Below are positions 34,243-45,432 of a stretch of 64,000 bases of DNA, piece after piece (the stretch's first letter is position 1; the number at the start of each line of letters is the position of its first letter). The translations under genes were made by a program, and so were the position numbers. The notes beneath the pieces are model-generated. The model was given only the letters and a program-made list of their open reading frames with translations, was not told where the DNA came from and did no database searches. This stretch comes from Synanceia verrucosa (Eukaryota > Chordata > Actinopteri > Perciformes > Synanceiidae), in assembly GCA_029721515.1 (NCBI GenBank), contig CM056567.1, forward strand, positions 2,658,007-2,722,006, written 5' to 3'.

Positions 34243-36306
34243 TTATCTTTTCCCTGCTGCCTCCTTTCCATCTGTGTGGGTGCTCTGGTGAGCCTTCAGG
34301 GCGCTCTCTCGGGCGAAGCTCTTTCCACAGGTGGGGCAGGTGTGTCCAGAGTGGTCATCTCTGACCAGGTGTGTTTTCAACTGCTTGGGTTCATTGCAGT
34401 CTGTGCATGCGTGAGCAATGCGAGACGGAGGGCCATGCACTTCCCTCTTGTGCGCCCGCAGTGACACAACAGAAGGGAATATGAGGTCACAGTTTGCTTC
34501 GGAACAGGGAATATTGAGCTCTGGCTGCAGCTCATTGGAGGGGTAATCCTCTGTTGTAGAGTCATTGTATTCCGCTTCCTCTTCCTGTTTGATCTTCTTG
34601 CACTCGACCACTCCTTGAATTGCGTTCTTGGGTTTTCTTCCCCGTTTTTTGCCTGGAGGCTTAACGTCACAGTTAACGTCGTTGGCAAATCTCTCCTGGT
34701 GCTCCAGAAGCTCTTCCTCTGTCTGAAAGCCACGGCTACATTTGCAGCATTGGTAGGTGTTGCTGTCATCCTCCACCACGGGGCCCTGGAGGTGCACTGC
34801 GATGCGATGGTTGCGAAGGCGTACGGCACTGGTGAACAAAGCACCACAGTCCTTGCAGGGACACTGCCGCCCTATGCACTCATGTCGCCTGTGTTTGTTC
34901 AGCTGCAACACATTTAACATTCATCACACAGGATAAACAATTAATTGAGCAGTTCCCAAACACTACAAAAACAGCTTTATATGCAGCCTGCTGTCATCCT
35001 CACCTCAGTGAAGGTAAAGAAGTTTTTCTGGCAGTAAACACAAAGGAAGGGCTTTTCCTCTTGGCTGTGAGTGGCCTGATGCTGGCTGAGCTCCTCGGAG
35101 AAGTTGAAGCTCTTGTCACATTTATAGCAAAGGAAGACTGTATTATCCTGCAAAAAGATGAGCAGAGAGATGGACAAAATATTTAAAGAATAATGCAATG
35201 TGTTTAGAATAGTCAACTGAGGAGAATATTCCACTTTCAACCTAAATGACCAACAACATACTGTACATAAAAAAAAACTTGCAGAACATTTGCAGAGCCT
35301 GACTCATGCATGAAACTGGCCAATACTGCTGCAACATGAGATTAATTTGGAGTCACTAAGAAGCAGTAAATAGTTTTTCAACAGAGAGTTCTGACAAATT
35401 TATCATATGTAAAATGTCCCATGTTTCTGCATTTTTTGTTGTTTATAATACAATATGAATGTATTGGAATTTCTGAAGTGTAAGTCATTCATTTTTTTTT
35501 TAGATAAAAAATATTTGATTCAATTCGAGGCTCTTAAATGATAATAATTTCTGGTTGAAACCAAACATCTAACTGATTAATCGAGAAAGTAATTGAAAAT
35601 AACAGCTCTACTTTTACTCCCTACCTGCTGCAGGAGCTGTTTGTACTGGTCACGATGGCTCTTCCTCATGTGTCTCTCCTTGGCTTTGGAGTTACGGAAG
35701 GTGATGAAGCACTGAAAACACTGCACACTCTCATGCTGATCTGCATTACAATGAAATGACAAGTTGTTTAATGCTTAGTTACGACGTAATAGCAAGAATC
35801 ACAATGGTGTTTATGATCAGGCATAACTTTATGACCACATGACAGGCGAATAACAATGGCACCATCATGGCACCTGAGACATGCAGGTGGTTATAATACT
35901 ATACTATATAGAACATGTGTATATACTGTGAGTAGGAGTTATAGGATTTATACATGACAGTGACAGATGATAGACAGATGACAGACAGACATTCTTTAAA
36001 CTGCACAGTGTTGTCAGAAACAAGAAACAAACCAACAGCATCTCAGTATGAACATGTTAATGTTAGCTCACAGGACTGCAGGGGGGCGACCACCGGCTCG
36101 GTCTTGACCGGCTTCAGAGACTGCAGGGGGGCGACCACCGGCTCGGTCTTGACCGGCTTCAGAGACTGCAGGGGGGCGACCACCGGCTCGGTCTTGACCG
36201 GCTTCAGAGACTGCAGGGGGGCGTCCACGGGTTCTGTCTTGATCTCCGCTGTTGTGGATCCCGTCTCATTCCCGACGATCACTTTCTCTATCTTCATCAT
36301 GTCCAT
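34243..36306 (-). CDS. C2H2 zinc-finger protein with tandem KTEP repeats
   Basis: Four exons on the minus strand: 36072-36306, 35625-35740, 35004-35147 and 34243-34902, giving 384 residues with all phases consistent. The N-terminus (MDMMKIEKVIVGNETG) is followed by four tandem KTEPV(V/D)APLQS units. About seven C2H2-type fingers follow: CFQCFITF, FLCYKCDKSF, FLCVYCQKNF (split by an intron), CPCKDCGALF, YQCCKCSRGF (unusual second half), IPCSEANCDLIF and HTCPTCGKSF. A GKKRGRKPKN stretch between fingers looks like an AT-hook or nuclear signal, and KKIKQEEE is another SUMO-like site. Probably a nuclear DNA-binding regulator. No BTB, KRAB or SCAN domain is visible and I do not recognise the orthologue. 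The upstream non-coding exon was not resolved. Confidence 0.88.
36075..36244. repeat. 45-bp coding tandem repeat in the zinc-finger gene
   Basis: A 45-bp unit recurs with starts near 36076, 36121, 36166 and 36211. The three left-hand units are identical and the fourth (closest to the start codon) has diverged. Because 45 is a multiple of three, the reading frame is kept and each unit adds the 15 residues KTEPVVAPLQSLKPV. Confidence 0.95.
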
Positions 36307-36934
36307 GCTTTCAGGCTCTGCTCAGCCACATGGAGCTATAACACAGGCACACAGTTAGCATGACTGTTAGCTAGCAGACTAACCCACTGAGGCTAACGTC
36401 AAAATAAACCCGTCAATCTACTGGGTACGGCGGCGTTTCACATCAATATTCAAAATTAAAACTGTACATATATATATATAAACTATAATATGTACAGCAG
36501 CTTCTATAATAAATACATACCGGGTGATTTGAGTTACTTTGGCTGCACTAGTCAAATAAAGACAATATAAAACGGATAAGGTCGGGCCTGAGCTAAGGTT
36601 GCTGAAATGGGAGGCAGCCCATCAGTCAACAGCTACAACTGCAAGCGACACAATATTATTGACATATTTTAAATCGATCTGTCTTGTGTTTGTGCTCTCA
36701 TATTGTGCCTACGTGTTTTAAACATACGTTTATGTGAGAAATGGAGGGTAATTCTGAGTTCAGTTTTTGTAAACAACTCAAAAAGGAGGGGACCATTTCT
36801 TACCGTGAGACTCAAGAGACGAAGTCACATCACGTGATATGGAAAGACCCGTGTCATTGACATATCGCGAGATTATTATGAAACCACAAAATATTACTTT
36901 TAGTGGCAACTCTCCACAATATCTATTTTATCCA

Positions 36935-36935
<1 letters not shown>

Positions 36936-36977
<42 letters not shown>

Positions 36978-36999
36978 GTGTATATATATATATATACAC

Positions 37000-37052
<53 letters not shown>
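36936..37052. repeat. (AT)n tract with two CACGTG interruptions
   Basis: A 117-base AT run broken at 36975-36980 and 36997-37002 by CACGTG, each embedded in a palindromic TATACACGTGTATA. It lies between the ndufv1 3' end and the zinc-finger gene promoter. Confidence 0.97.
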
Positions 37053-37055
<3 letters not shown>

Positions 37056-37102
37056 TAAAAAAAACTCAAAAAAAAAATAATGGAGTTTAAGGTTCAAAGA
37101 AT

Positions 37103-37108
37103 TTTATT
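37103..37108 (-). other. ndufv1: Candidate poly(A) signal of ndufv1
   Basis: TTTATT on the plus strand (AATAAA on minus) about 145 bases after the ndufv1 stop codon. Confidence 0.6.
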
Positions 37109-37250
37109 GGTAATTTCACCAGGCAAGGCAGACACAATGTAAAACTTGATAAGGTGATACGACGGATATCGCTTCTTAAATAATTTGTCAATGACACAAT
37201 CAGGAAGTTGATGAGGCAGAAGGATGGGTTTGAGGAGTTAAAGGAGCCGT

Positions 37251-40200
37251 TTAAGCTCTGGCCTGCTTCTGCTGCTGGTGTTCAGCAATTCGGCTTTCCA
37301 TCACAGGCCTGAAGTGCCTGATCAATCCCTGAGAAACACAGGAAAGAAGAAAAATAGTACATTAATACAGGACAAACAATAGCTCAGTGTATACTTTCAT
37401 AAAATCAGGGAGTGTATTCAGATGAAAATTGAGTGTATTTTTGAGGTTACGGTTTGTGGATGTGAGTTGGCAGCAGCTCAGCAGTAAATCATTCCTTTAT
37501 GAAACATTTTATATTTAATTTTTTAATAGAATAGAAAAGAATTTTGTTACTCTGCTGGAGAGCTGTTGATTGAATTCTATAATAATCTAAATTACAAAAC
37601 AATGGAAACCACTTTCAATATAATTTAACTGCAGCCTGCAAAATATAAGAAAATATAAAATAAGACAATAAGATTATTACTCCCACAAAAAAAGGGAAAT
37701 TTGCATCATTATAGCTGCAAAGTGGATAGAGCAACAATAACAACAGAGAAAGAACATTTGTAAACAATGTATAAAAGTCTAGATATAATGAACAAAATCA
37801 GTGAACAGAATGGAATAAATGGTGTAATAAAGAGAACAGAAATATTCCACAGTTAATAGTAGAAATTAATGGAAGTGGTACAGCACATTAATAGATAACA
37901 AATATAATGAAAATGAGTCCTAAGTGAATTGTTTCACTGGTCCTCTTAGTATGTAAATGCATCATGCCAGTGTTTACCTGCACCGGCCAGGCTGCTCCAT
38001 CTCCCAGAGCACAAATAGTGTGTCCTTCGATCTGCTTACTGAGCTCCCAAATCATGTCGATCTCTGCAGGCCGAGCGTCGCCTTTCACGAAACGCCACAT
38101 CATGTTATTCATCCAGTCCACTCCTGCAGAAACAGAGGAAGAATATTTTTTTTCTGCTTTTTTTGTAAAACAGTAAATTTCAAAATTCATGAACAACAAC
38201 AACAATTTTAGCATTAAAAGATATAATTTTGATTAAACAGCTTGCACATACTACTGAATTAACCATTAGAGAAACATAAAAAGATTAGGGCAGTGGTGGT
38301 AAACACCTGACATTGTGTGGCGGGATAATACATGTGTGAAGCACGTTATTAACAGTTAGCCTTCACTAAAATTTAGCCCAAATATAGAGCGTCATTTAGC
38401 ATGACATGCTAACATGACACAGCTGTTACCAATATATTTTCTATTTTTTTATATCATATATTTACTCATTGTGGGCGGCACGGTGGTGTAGTGGTTAGCA
38501 CTGTCGCCTCACAGCAACAAGGTACCGGGTTCGAGTCCCGGCCCGGAGCCTTTCTGTGTGTAGTTTGCATGTTCTCCCCGTGTCTGTGTGGGTTCTCTCT
38601 GGTACTCCGGCTTCCTCCCACCATCCAACAACATGCATGTGGATTAGGTTTATTGTCTAATTTAAATTGACTGTAGGTGTGAATGTGAGTGTGAGTGGTT
38701 GTCTGTCTCTATGTGTCCTGTGATGAACTGGAGACTTGTCCAGGGTGTACCCTGCCTTTCACCCTAAGACAGCTGGGATAGGCTCCAGCCCCCTGTGACC
38801 CCATGAGGATAAGTGGTAGATAATGGATGGAATTAAGCCTCTCAAAAAGAACTGTTGGGTAGCAGCGATCCTACATTGTGTGTGTGTTTGATTCATGTTT
38901 TTTTTCAGGGTGCTGAGATGAAAAGTAGCTGAACTTCAGCCCTAAAAAGAGTCCATACCTTCTCTGCAGGGCGTGCACTGGCCACAGCTCTCATGTTTGT
39001 AGAACTCAATGAGGCGAGCGATGGCTCTAATGACGTCAGTCTGCAGAAAACAAACACATCCACCAATAACAACAATAATAGTAACAGTTTTTAGTTTTTT
39101 CATGCACTGTGACAAGATGACAAACTCACAGATTTGTCCATGACGATAAGAGCAGCTGTTCCCAGGCCAGTCTGAGCCTGTATGAGGCCGTCGAAGTCCA
39201 TCAGCACATCTTCGCACACGCTTTTGGGAATAAGTGGAGTTGAAGAACCACCGGGGATTACAGCCAGCAGGTTATCCCAACCACCACGCACGCCACCTAT
39301 CAGACGGACGTTCGTTTCAATTACGTTTAAAAAAAAACAAAAAAAAACCTGCATTCACTGAGGGCATGCTGATATTAAGCCATCTTAATCTTATCAGACC
39401 CTCGGTGCAGATAAACAAATGCCCTTTTCCACCAGTTTCACTTAATTGTTTACAGGATGGCTTTACTGATTCACTGGAAAAAGGAAGATTCTTCTACTAT
39501 TTTTTTTTGTTTTTTGATCAAATCCACTATTTTATGTCATAAAGAATCTTCAGATATCCTTTGAGTGTTTACTGATATTACAGCACACATTCAATGATTG
39601 TATAGGGAATTATCTAAGTTTTACTAATGTATGTTGTGTTTTCAAGCTACTGGAATGTTTTTAATTTTTCATAATTGAGAAAATGCACAAAGTTTCTATG
39701 TCAGGTTCAATTCTGTCCATTAATCACCTGCAGGTTGGATGTTGAGTTGTATTTATTAACCCAATAACAACAACAATAATAATAATAGTACTATCCCAAT
39801 AATAAGTCAGTACCTGCGTGCCTCTCAATGAGGTCTTTTAGAGGGACGGACATCTCCTCCTCCACGGTGCAGGGGTGATTCACATGGCCAGAGATGTTGA
39901 AGAGCTTCGTGCCGGAGTTCCTCTCTCTACCGAAGCCCAGAAACCACGAGCCGCCGCGCCGACAGATGGTGGGCGCCACGGCTACAGTCTCCACATTGGC
40001 AACAGTCGTCGGGCAACCAAACACACCTTTAAGATGGACGCAGAGGTGATGTATGAGGACCAGCAGCAGGTCGCTGTGCTCAGATCAGATCAACTAGAAG
40101 ATTCTGTGGACCTGAACTCACCAACGTCAGCAGGAAATGGCGGCTTCAGACGGGGCTTCCCCTGCTTCCCCTCCAGGGACTCGATGAGAGCTGTCTCCTC

Positions 40201-42231
40201 CCCACAGATATACGCTCCAGCACCGCGCATCACAAACACATCAAAGTCGTAACCCGAGCCGCAGGCGTTCTTTCCAATGAGCCCAGAGACATAGGCCTCG
40301 TTGATCGCCACCTGAGAGCAGACGCAGAACATGTGATGCTTTCACAGGATTATTTGACTGATCAAATGCACAAGCCATTCAATGTTTCTGTGTCAGATTT
40401 GATTCTGACTATAACCTGCAGGTTGGACGACTCGTTGTAGAACTCTCCCCTGATGTAAATATAAGCAGCTCGTGCCCCCATGGCCCTCCCAGCCACCAGG
40501 CAGCCCTCCACCAGCTTGTGGGGGTCATTCCTCATTATCTCCCGGTCCTTGCAGGTGCCAGGTTCTCCCTCATCTGCGTTCACCACCAGATACTTTGGTC
40601 TGAAGGAAAAAAAAAAAAATTATCACAACTGGGTTAAAAATATGTAATGCAACCTTTATTTTGAATCAATGTAACTTGATTAGAAATTTCTGAGTTGGTG
40701 TGTTGGAGAACAGGATGCATAGCTTTGTGTTACCTAAAAGATTTTCAGAGCGAGACACTAAATAAGAACCAGACCGGATCAAGAGGCCGCTACAGGTGTA
40801 TCAAAGCAAGGACAAACGGACTGAAGAACAGTTTCTTTCCGAGAGCCGTCACCACCCTGAACTCTCACATGTAACAACCCCAGCCATCAATACAAAGTTC
40901 AATGTGAAATGCTGCTGTCCTATTTAATTTATCCTGTACATAGTCCAGCATCCAGTGCAATATATATATTTTTTTTACATTTCCTGTTTACCTTCCCAGT
41001 ATCCATATTCATATTCATATTTGCAATTGTATATAAGATAAATTTGTATATGCTTATCCATTCATTTGCTACCACTTATCCTCTCAGGTCACAGGGGGCT
41101 GGAGCCTATCCCAGCTGTCTTAGGGTTAAAGGCAAGGTACACCCTGGACAAGTCTCCAGTTCATCGCAGGACACATAGAGACAGACAACCACTCACACTC
41201 ACATTCACACCTACGGTCAATTTAAATTATCTAATCCACATGCATGTTTTTGGATGGTGGGAGGAAGCCGGAGTACCAGAGAGAACCCATGCGAACTTGC
41301 AAACTCCACACAGAAAGGCCCCGGGCCGGGAATCAAACCCGGTACCTTCTTGCTGTGAGGCGACAGTGCTAACCACTACACCACCGTGCCACCCCATGTA
41401 TATGCTGATTTCTATACTTATTTTTGTATTTACAATCTAGATTTATATACTTATTTCTCATTTGTATACTTATTTTATCCTTGTGCACTGAAGCTCCACA
41501 ATTTCATTGTAAATAAAGAGCATTCTAATCTATTCTGTTCACTGTTGGTTTCTACTGCATAAAACATTTGAGTGTTTTCATAAGAACATCACCAGATGTG
41601 TGAGGTTGTGTCTCCTCACTGACCTGCCGTCGCTGGGCTTATTCATGAAGCTCCACTTCATGCCAGTAGGGAAACCAGCGCCGCCTCTCCCACGCAGACC
41701 AGAGACCTTGATCTCATTGAGGATCCAGTCGACTCCCTTCAGGAGGATCTCCTTAGTTTTGTACCAGTCGCCTCGTTTCAATGCCCCTTTCAGCCTGAAG
41801 CACAAATAGAAGCAGGTGAAGATTGGCTTCTTTTGGTTCTCAAGTTTTAATTCAGCAAGGATTCTCATTTCTATTTTTACTGCTCAGCACATTTGTTTCT
41901 ACTGTCTGAATCAATATGGACGTTACGTAGTGGCATTTGTAGAATGAGAGGTGATTTACCTCCAGTCATGGCGACCATAAAGGTTTGTGAAAATTCTGTC
42001 CTCATCTGCCAGAGGCCCAAAAGTTGTTTTTTTAGGTGCGCTCTGGGGAATTTAATCAAACACATATTGTTAACATTTTAACCCAATTTTAACTATTTAG
42101 TTTCCCCAGAAAATGCAGAGCGGTACCTGTGCTGTGCTGTTGAATCGGGTGATCGCCGTCACTCCACCCTGGCTGACGGCAGCTGGAGCACGAGCCACCC
42201 CACAGACCACGGCTCGAGACAAGGACAGCAT
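37251..42231 (-). CDS. ndufv1: NADH dehydrogenase (ubiquinone) flavoprotein 1, complex I 51-kDa subunit
   Basis: Ten coding exons (42127-42231, 41960-42042, 41624-41794, 40416-40599, 40122-40311, 39814-40026, 39130-39296, 38959-39040, 37978-38123, 37251-37328) give 472 residues, against 464 in human as I recall. The first exon encodes a basic, acid-free N-terminus (MLSLSRAVVCGVARAP) that fits a mitochondrial presequence. GRGGAGFPTG (98-107) is the NADH/FMN-binding glycine motif. C390, C393, C396 (ESCGQCTPCREG) and C436 (HTICALGD) are the ligands of the N3 4Fe-4S cluster. The protein oxidises NADH and passes electrons to FMN and the iron-sulphur chain in the matrix arm. No frame break or missing key residue was found. 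Confidence 0.98.
37715..37910. repeat. Third dispersed repeat, copy in ndufv1
   Basis: Same block order as at 5145-5395, ending in GCACATTAATAGAT. Lies in the ndufv1 intron between coding exons 9 and 10. Confidence 0.55.
38150..38315 (-). repeat. Unclassified interspersed repeat, reverse copy (partial)
   Basis: AACAGCTTGCACATACTAC, AATTAACCATTAGAGAAAC and GTGGTAAACACCTGACATTG identify it. In the ndufv1 intron directly upstream of coding exon 9. Confidence 0.65.
38474..38873 (+). mobile_element. tRNA-derived SINE, copy 4, with extra 3' segment
   Basis: Intact A-box (TAGTGGTTAGCAC) and B-box (GGTTCGAGTCC). After the GGATGGA tail comes a 40-base segment containing AAGCCTCTCAAAAAG and GAACTGTTGGGTAGCA, shared with copy 6. 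A 7-bp repeat, CATTGTG, flanks the longer unit (38467-38473, 38874-38880). It lies in the ndufv1 intron between coding exons 8 and 9. Confidence 0.85.
40765..41535 (+). mobile_element. LINE 3' end (reverse-transcriptase C-terminus plus 3' UTR)
   Basis: Between 40791 and 40873 one frame reads YRCIKARTNGLKNSFFPRAV, then a short tail and a stop, a conserved C-terminus of fish Rex1/L2-clade LINEs. An AT-rich 3' UTR follows, ending near AATTTCATTGTAAATAAAGAG at about 41520. It is split by SINE copy 5. The 5' part is absent, as usual for truncated LINE copies. Confidence 0.72.
41055..41396 (-). mobile_element. tRNA-derived SINE, copy 5, nested in a LINE 3' fragment
   Basis: Minus-oriented, flanked by the 10-bp duplication TGTATATGCT (41045-41054 and 41397-41406). 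It splits a LINE 3' UTR in the ndufv1 intron between coding exons 3 and 4. Confidence 0.92.
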
Positions 42232-43414
42232 CCTTCCTGCATAGAGGACAGACCATCATGGGAGAATTAAAATAAACAAGCCATAAAACAACAAGTCAAA
42301 CAGATGGTTTAGGTTACTTTCATTTGACAAGAACTGTGGGACAATCACAGGGAGTGCGAATGATGATCAATCTTTTCCATAGAGAATATGAAATAGCTAT
42401 TTATTTATTATTTATTTAAAAAAAATTAAACAAATCAGGTAGAAGGTGCAATAATTTAACTTTCACACAAACTTCCTGCAGTTATTGTGTTCCCTATTTG
42501 GTTATTTATACAGTTTATTAATCGTTCTGTTCTATTGTTGTGAGAAATGGAACATTTACTTGACTCAGTTTACAAAATGATAGAAAACGAGTCCACTGAT
42601 TTACTACATTCCTGTTTACATCCAGTCTATTCACCTGCTATAAGTATCTTGTGCAGGGTGATATTACTTTAATTTGAACACATATTATATAATTATTTTA
42701 TGTCTTGGACTATCATTTTGTTATTTATTTGGTGATTTTCTTTGATGTATATTCATTACCAATTTCTCAGGAATAGTTGTACATTTGAAATAAAGTACAT
42801 AAAACTGAAAATACTCATCAAACATAGCAACAAAAACCAGTCCAATAAGTGTACATATTAATATAATAGATGTACTTTGATAGATCAACTAATAACGACA
42901 CATGCTATTTTTAACACAAGAGTCGTGTTGCAGTTCCCTTTAATAACAGATTGTTCTTATAACTGAAGGAGGTTTTTCAGATTTAACAGACTGTTGAGAT
43001 CTTGTGTAACTTGTTGTGGTGTTGTTATGTCAGAGTTAGCTAACGAAGGTGAAGCCATGCTATGATGATATAATACTGGCAGTGTCACATTTGACTCAGT
43101 ACTATATATATATCAACACACTTGTAAAGTGGTGTCAAGGATGAATGTAAACTTTTAACTCTTGTAATTGTCAAATTGTGAGTACAAGCTCACCCGGGTG
43201 CTCTGCTAGATAACTGCTAGCCTGGCTAAGCTAACCGCTTAGCTAGCCGTTAACCTTGTAATGTCAGAATAAAAGCAAACGAATAAAAACGCGTAGAGCC
43301 CGAATATCATACTGACAAAACACGAATTAACCAGTGAGTGATAACAGAAGGATAGAAAGTAAATATATGTGAAATGGTTTCACTGTAAGTTAGCAAACAT
43401 TCCGTGGTTCTTAC

Positions 43415-43500
43415 CTTCTCTGCGTCCCCAGTTTATGAAATACGGACCGGAAATAGATGAGCACACACGCACCGGAAATGGTCATCAACAATACGCTGTT
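43415..43500 (-). promoter_or_regulatory. ndufv1: ndufv1 non-coding first exon and twin ETS-site promoter
   Basis: A donor GAGAAG|gtaagaa ends a non-coding exon at 43415 and can splice to the acceptor before 42236, five bases upstream of the ATG. Two CCGGAAAT motifs in the same orientation (43447-43454 and 43472-43479) lie just upstream. Tandem GGAA-core ETS sites of the NRF-2/GABPA type are typical of nuclear genes for respiratory-chain subunits. The exact start site is inferred. Confidence 0.65.
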
Positions 43501-43803
43501 TATTTTAATATTGACTCAGATTTGTTTGTATTAATGGTACAATGTTCTGCTTAATTTCTACAAAAACAACAGCAACGAATTAAACGATTTATGAATTGAT
43601 TTATTGATTTTTGTTCGTGTTAATCATTCCTTTGTTTGCATATGCACTGTATATAATTAATAAAGAATTAACAATAACTTTAAAAAGGCGCTTATTGTGG
43701 AGGCTTATTTAAAAGTTTTGGTTTCACAAGAAGCTGACCATGAACTGTGCTTTTTGTCTTTCAGAAATACAACACATCCATGAACAAAAGTCTAATCTTA
43801 CAA

Positions 43804-43805
<2 letters not shown>

Positions 43806-43841
<36 letters not shown>
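43806..43841. repeat. (GT)n microsatellite
   Basis: Perfect GT run of about 18 units upstream of ndufv1. Confidence 0.97.
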
Positions 43842-43845
<4 letters not shown>

Positions 43846-44869
43846 TCAACTCTACCACATTTCAGAGGGAAATATGCTACTATTTTACTGCGTTTGGCAG
43901 CTGTACTTATTAATCACGGATATAACACTTTAAATATACAAAATCTAGCTATAAAAATGGTCGTTCTTTTAAATCATATATAGCATATATAAATATATAT
44001 AAAAGGGACCATTCTGCTTTGTGACAACGTTTTATTTTAATACAAACACCTGTTAATATCATGGTACTTCTTCTGTACTTTTATTAAATAAAAGCTATGT
44101 TTTTCTTCAGTGTTTATGTTCATAGGCAATATTAGAAATAACTTCTTTGAAACAAACTGCATAGGCAAAAATAAATTTTTATTTTAAGGGTAGAAATATA
44201 TACATATATTTACATGACATCATCAGCATGAGCACTGATCATTCAATAGTTAATGTATATTACTGTAAAACGAATGTCATTTTTTCTCTGAATCAAATTT
44301 ACATGAAAGAAAAAATAAACTGCACCAATCAATACAGTAATAATAGCTTATACGTAGCAGATGTTTGTTCTTCATTAGTTTGTGTTAGGTAGTCAACTTT
44401 ATTTCTATAAACCTGCCAAAATGCAAAATGAATTGCCTGCAGAAAGAAAAGGGAGTGGGGGAAAAATCACAATACTGGACACTAAAGTGTACATGTAAAA
44501 GTAGATTTTTTAGATGACTTCTGAGTGCTGTGATATGTGGAAATTTCAACAGTGATGCTGACAGCAGTGAGTTATTACATCACAGCAGCTTATCCTCAGT
44601 GAACATCAGTATTAAACTGCGACTTGATGCAACCTACAGACCTGACGGATCATTAGAATCAGTGCTGAGTAAAGCTGGTGCTCTGACTGATCATGGGAAG
44701 CAACTGAAAATTATTCTTAATGCAACATTTACATGTGGAAAAGCTGGTAAAAAGCACAAAGTGTAAATTGCTGAAGATTATTTTCTCATCTTTTTGTAAA
44801 TGACACAACAGATCTAATCAGATCTAAACAAAGATCTAACACAAAACTGATCGCCTACAGAGCTTAAAG

Positions 44870-45230
44870 GATGTATCAGAGTCTCAAAGATCCTCCAGCA
44901 TCATCTCCTTCACTTTAACTGGACTCTTTCTTCCTCACTGAGTTCCCTCCTCTTCATCATTTTGAACAGGAGTGAGGAATTTAAACTGAATTCACCTTTT
45001 TAGACCAAATTTGAGCCAGAACACTGGAATTCACTGAAGAGTCAGAAATGAATCCAGAATAACAAACAACCACTAAAACACATTTTTTTCTGTTCAGGAA
45101 TGATAAGAATGTGCGTACACATACTGGTGGATTAACCATTACAGAGACATTAAAATATTCTGTTTATTTAGAGCAGAGGTGGTAAACACCTGACACTGGG
45201 TGGTGCTCTGATAAATCTGATAAACTCAGT
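44870..45230 (-). repeat. Unclassified interspersed repeat, reverse copy
   Basis: CCATTTTGAACAGG-like (here TCATTTTGAACAGGAGTGAGG), ACACATTTTTTTCTGTTCAGG, CATACTGGTGGATTAACC and ACACCTGACACTGGGTGG occur in the order expected for the reverse of the copy at 10636-11070. Confidence 0.75.
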
Positions 45231-45432
45231 AGCTCATTGAGATCCAAGTAACCAAATGAACATTTTCAACCAAGTGCAGCAATTACGTGTTAATAAATAT
45301 AAAAGAGTTTCCATCAGGTCGTCCATCACTCATAACATTTAAAATGATGGTTTCTTTGCCAAGTTCAGTGAAAGTATGAAAAATATCCTCCATGTTTGTG
45401 ATGGGAGTCTCTCTGCGTTGCTGCTGAGGAGG

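Larger units (their letters stand above)
43501..45432. other. Spacer between ndufv1 promoter and HCN stop codon
   Basis: Contains the HCN 3' UTR, a GT microsatellite (43806-43841) and an unclassified interspersed repeat (44870-45230). I found no exon that would extend the HCN C-terminus, but a short or diverged one could be missed. Confidence 0.5.

Noticed and set aside
44530..44766. A 78-codon plus-strand frame in the HCN-ndufv1 spacer
   Set aside because: No similarity, no neighbouring splice sites and ordinary base composition; expected by chance.
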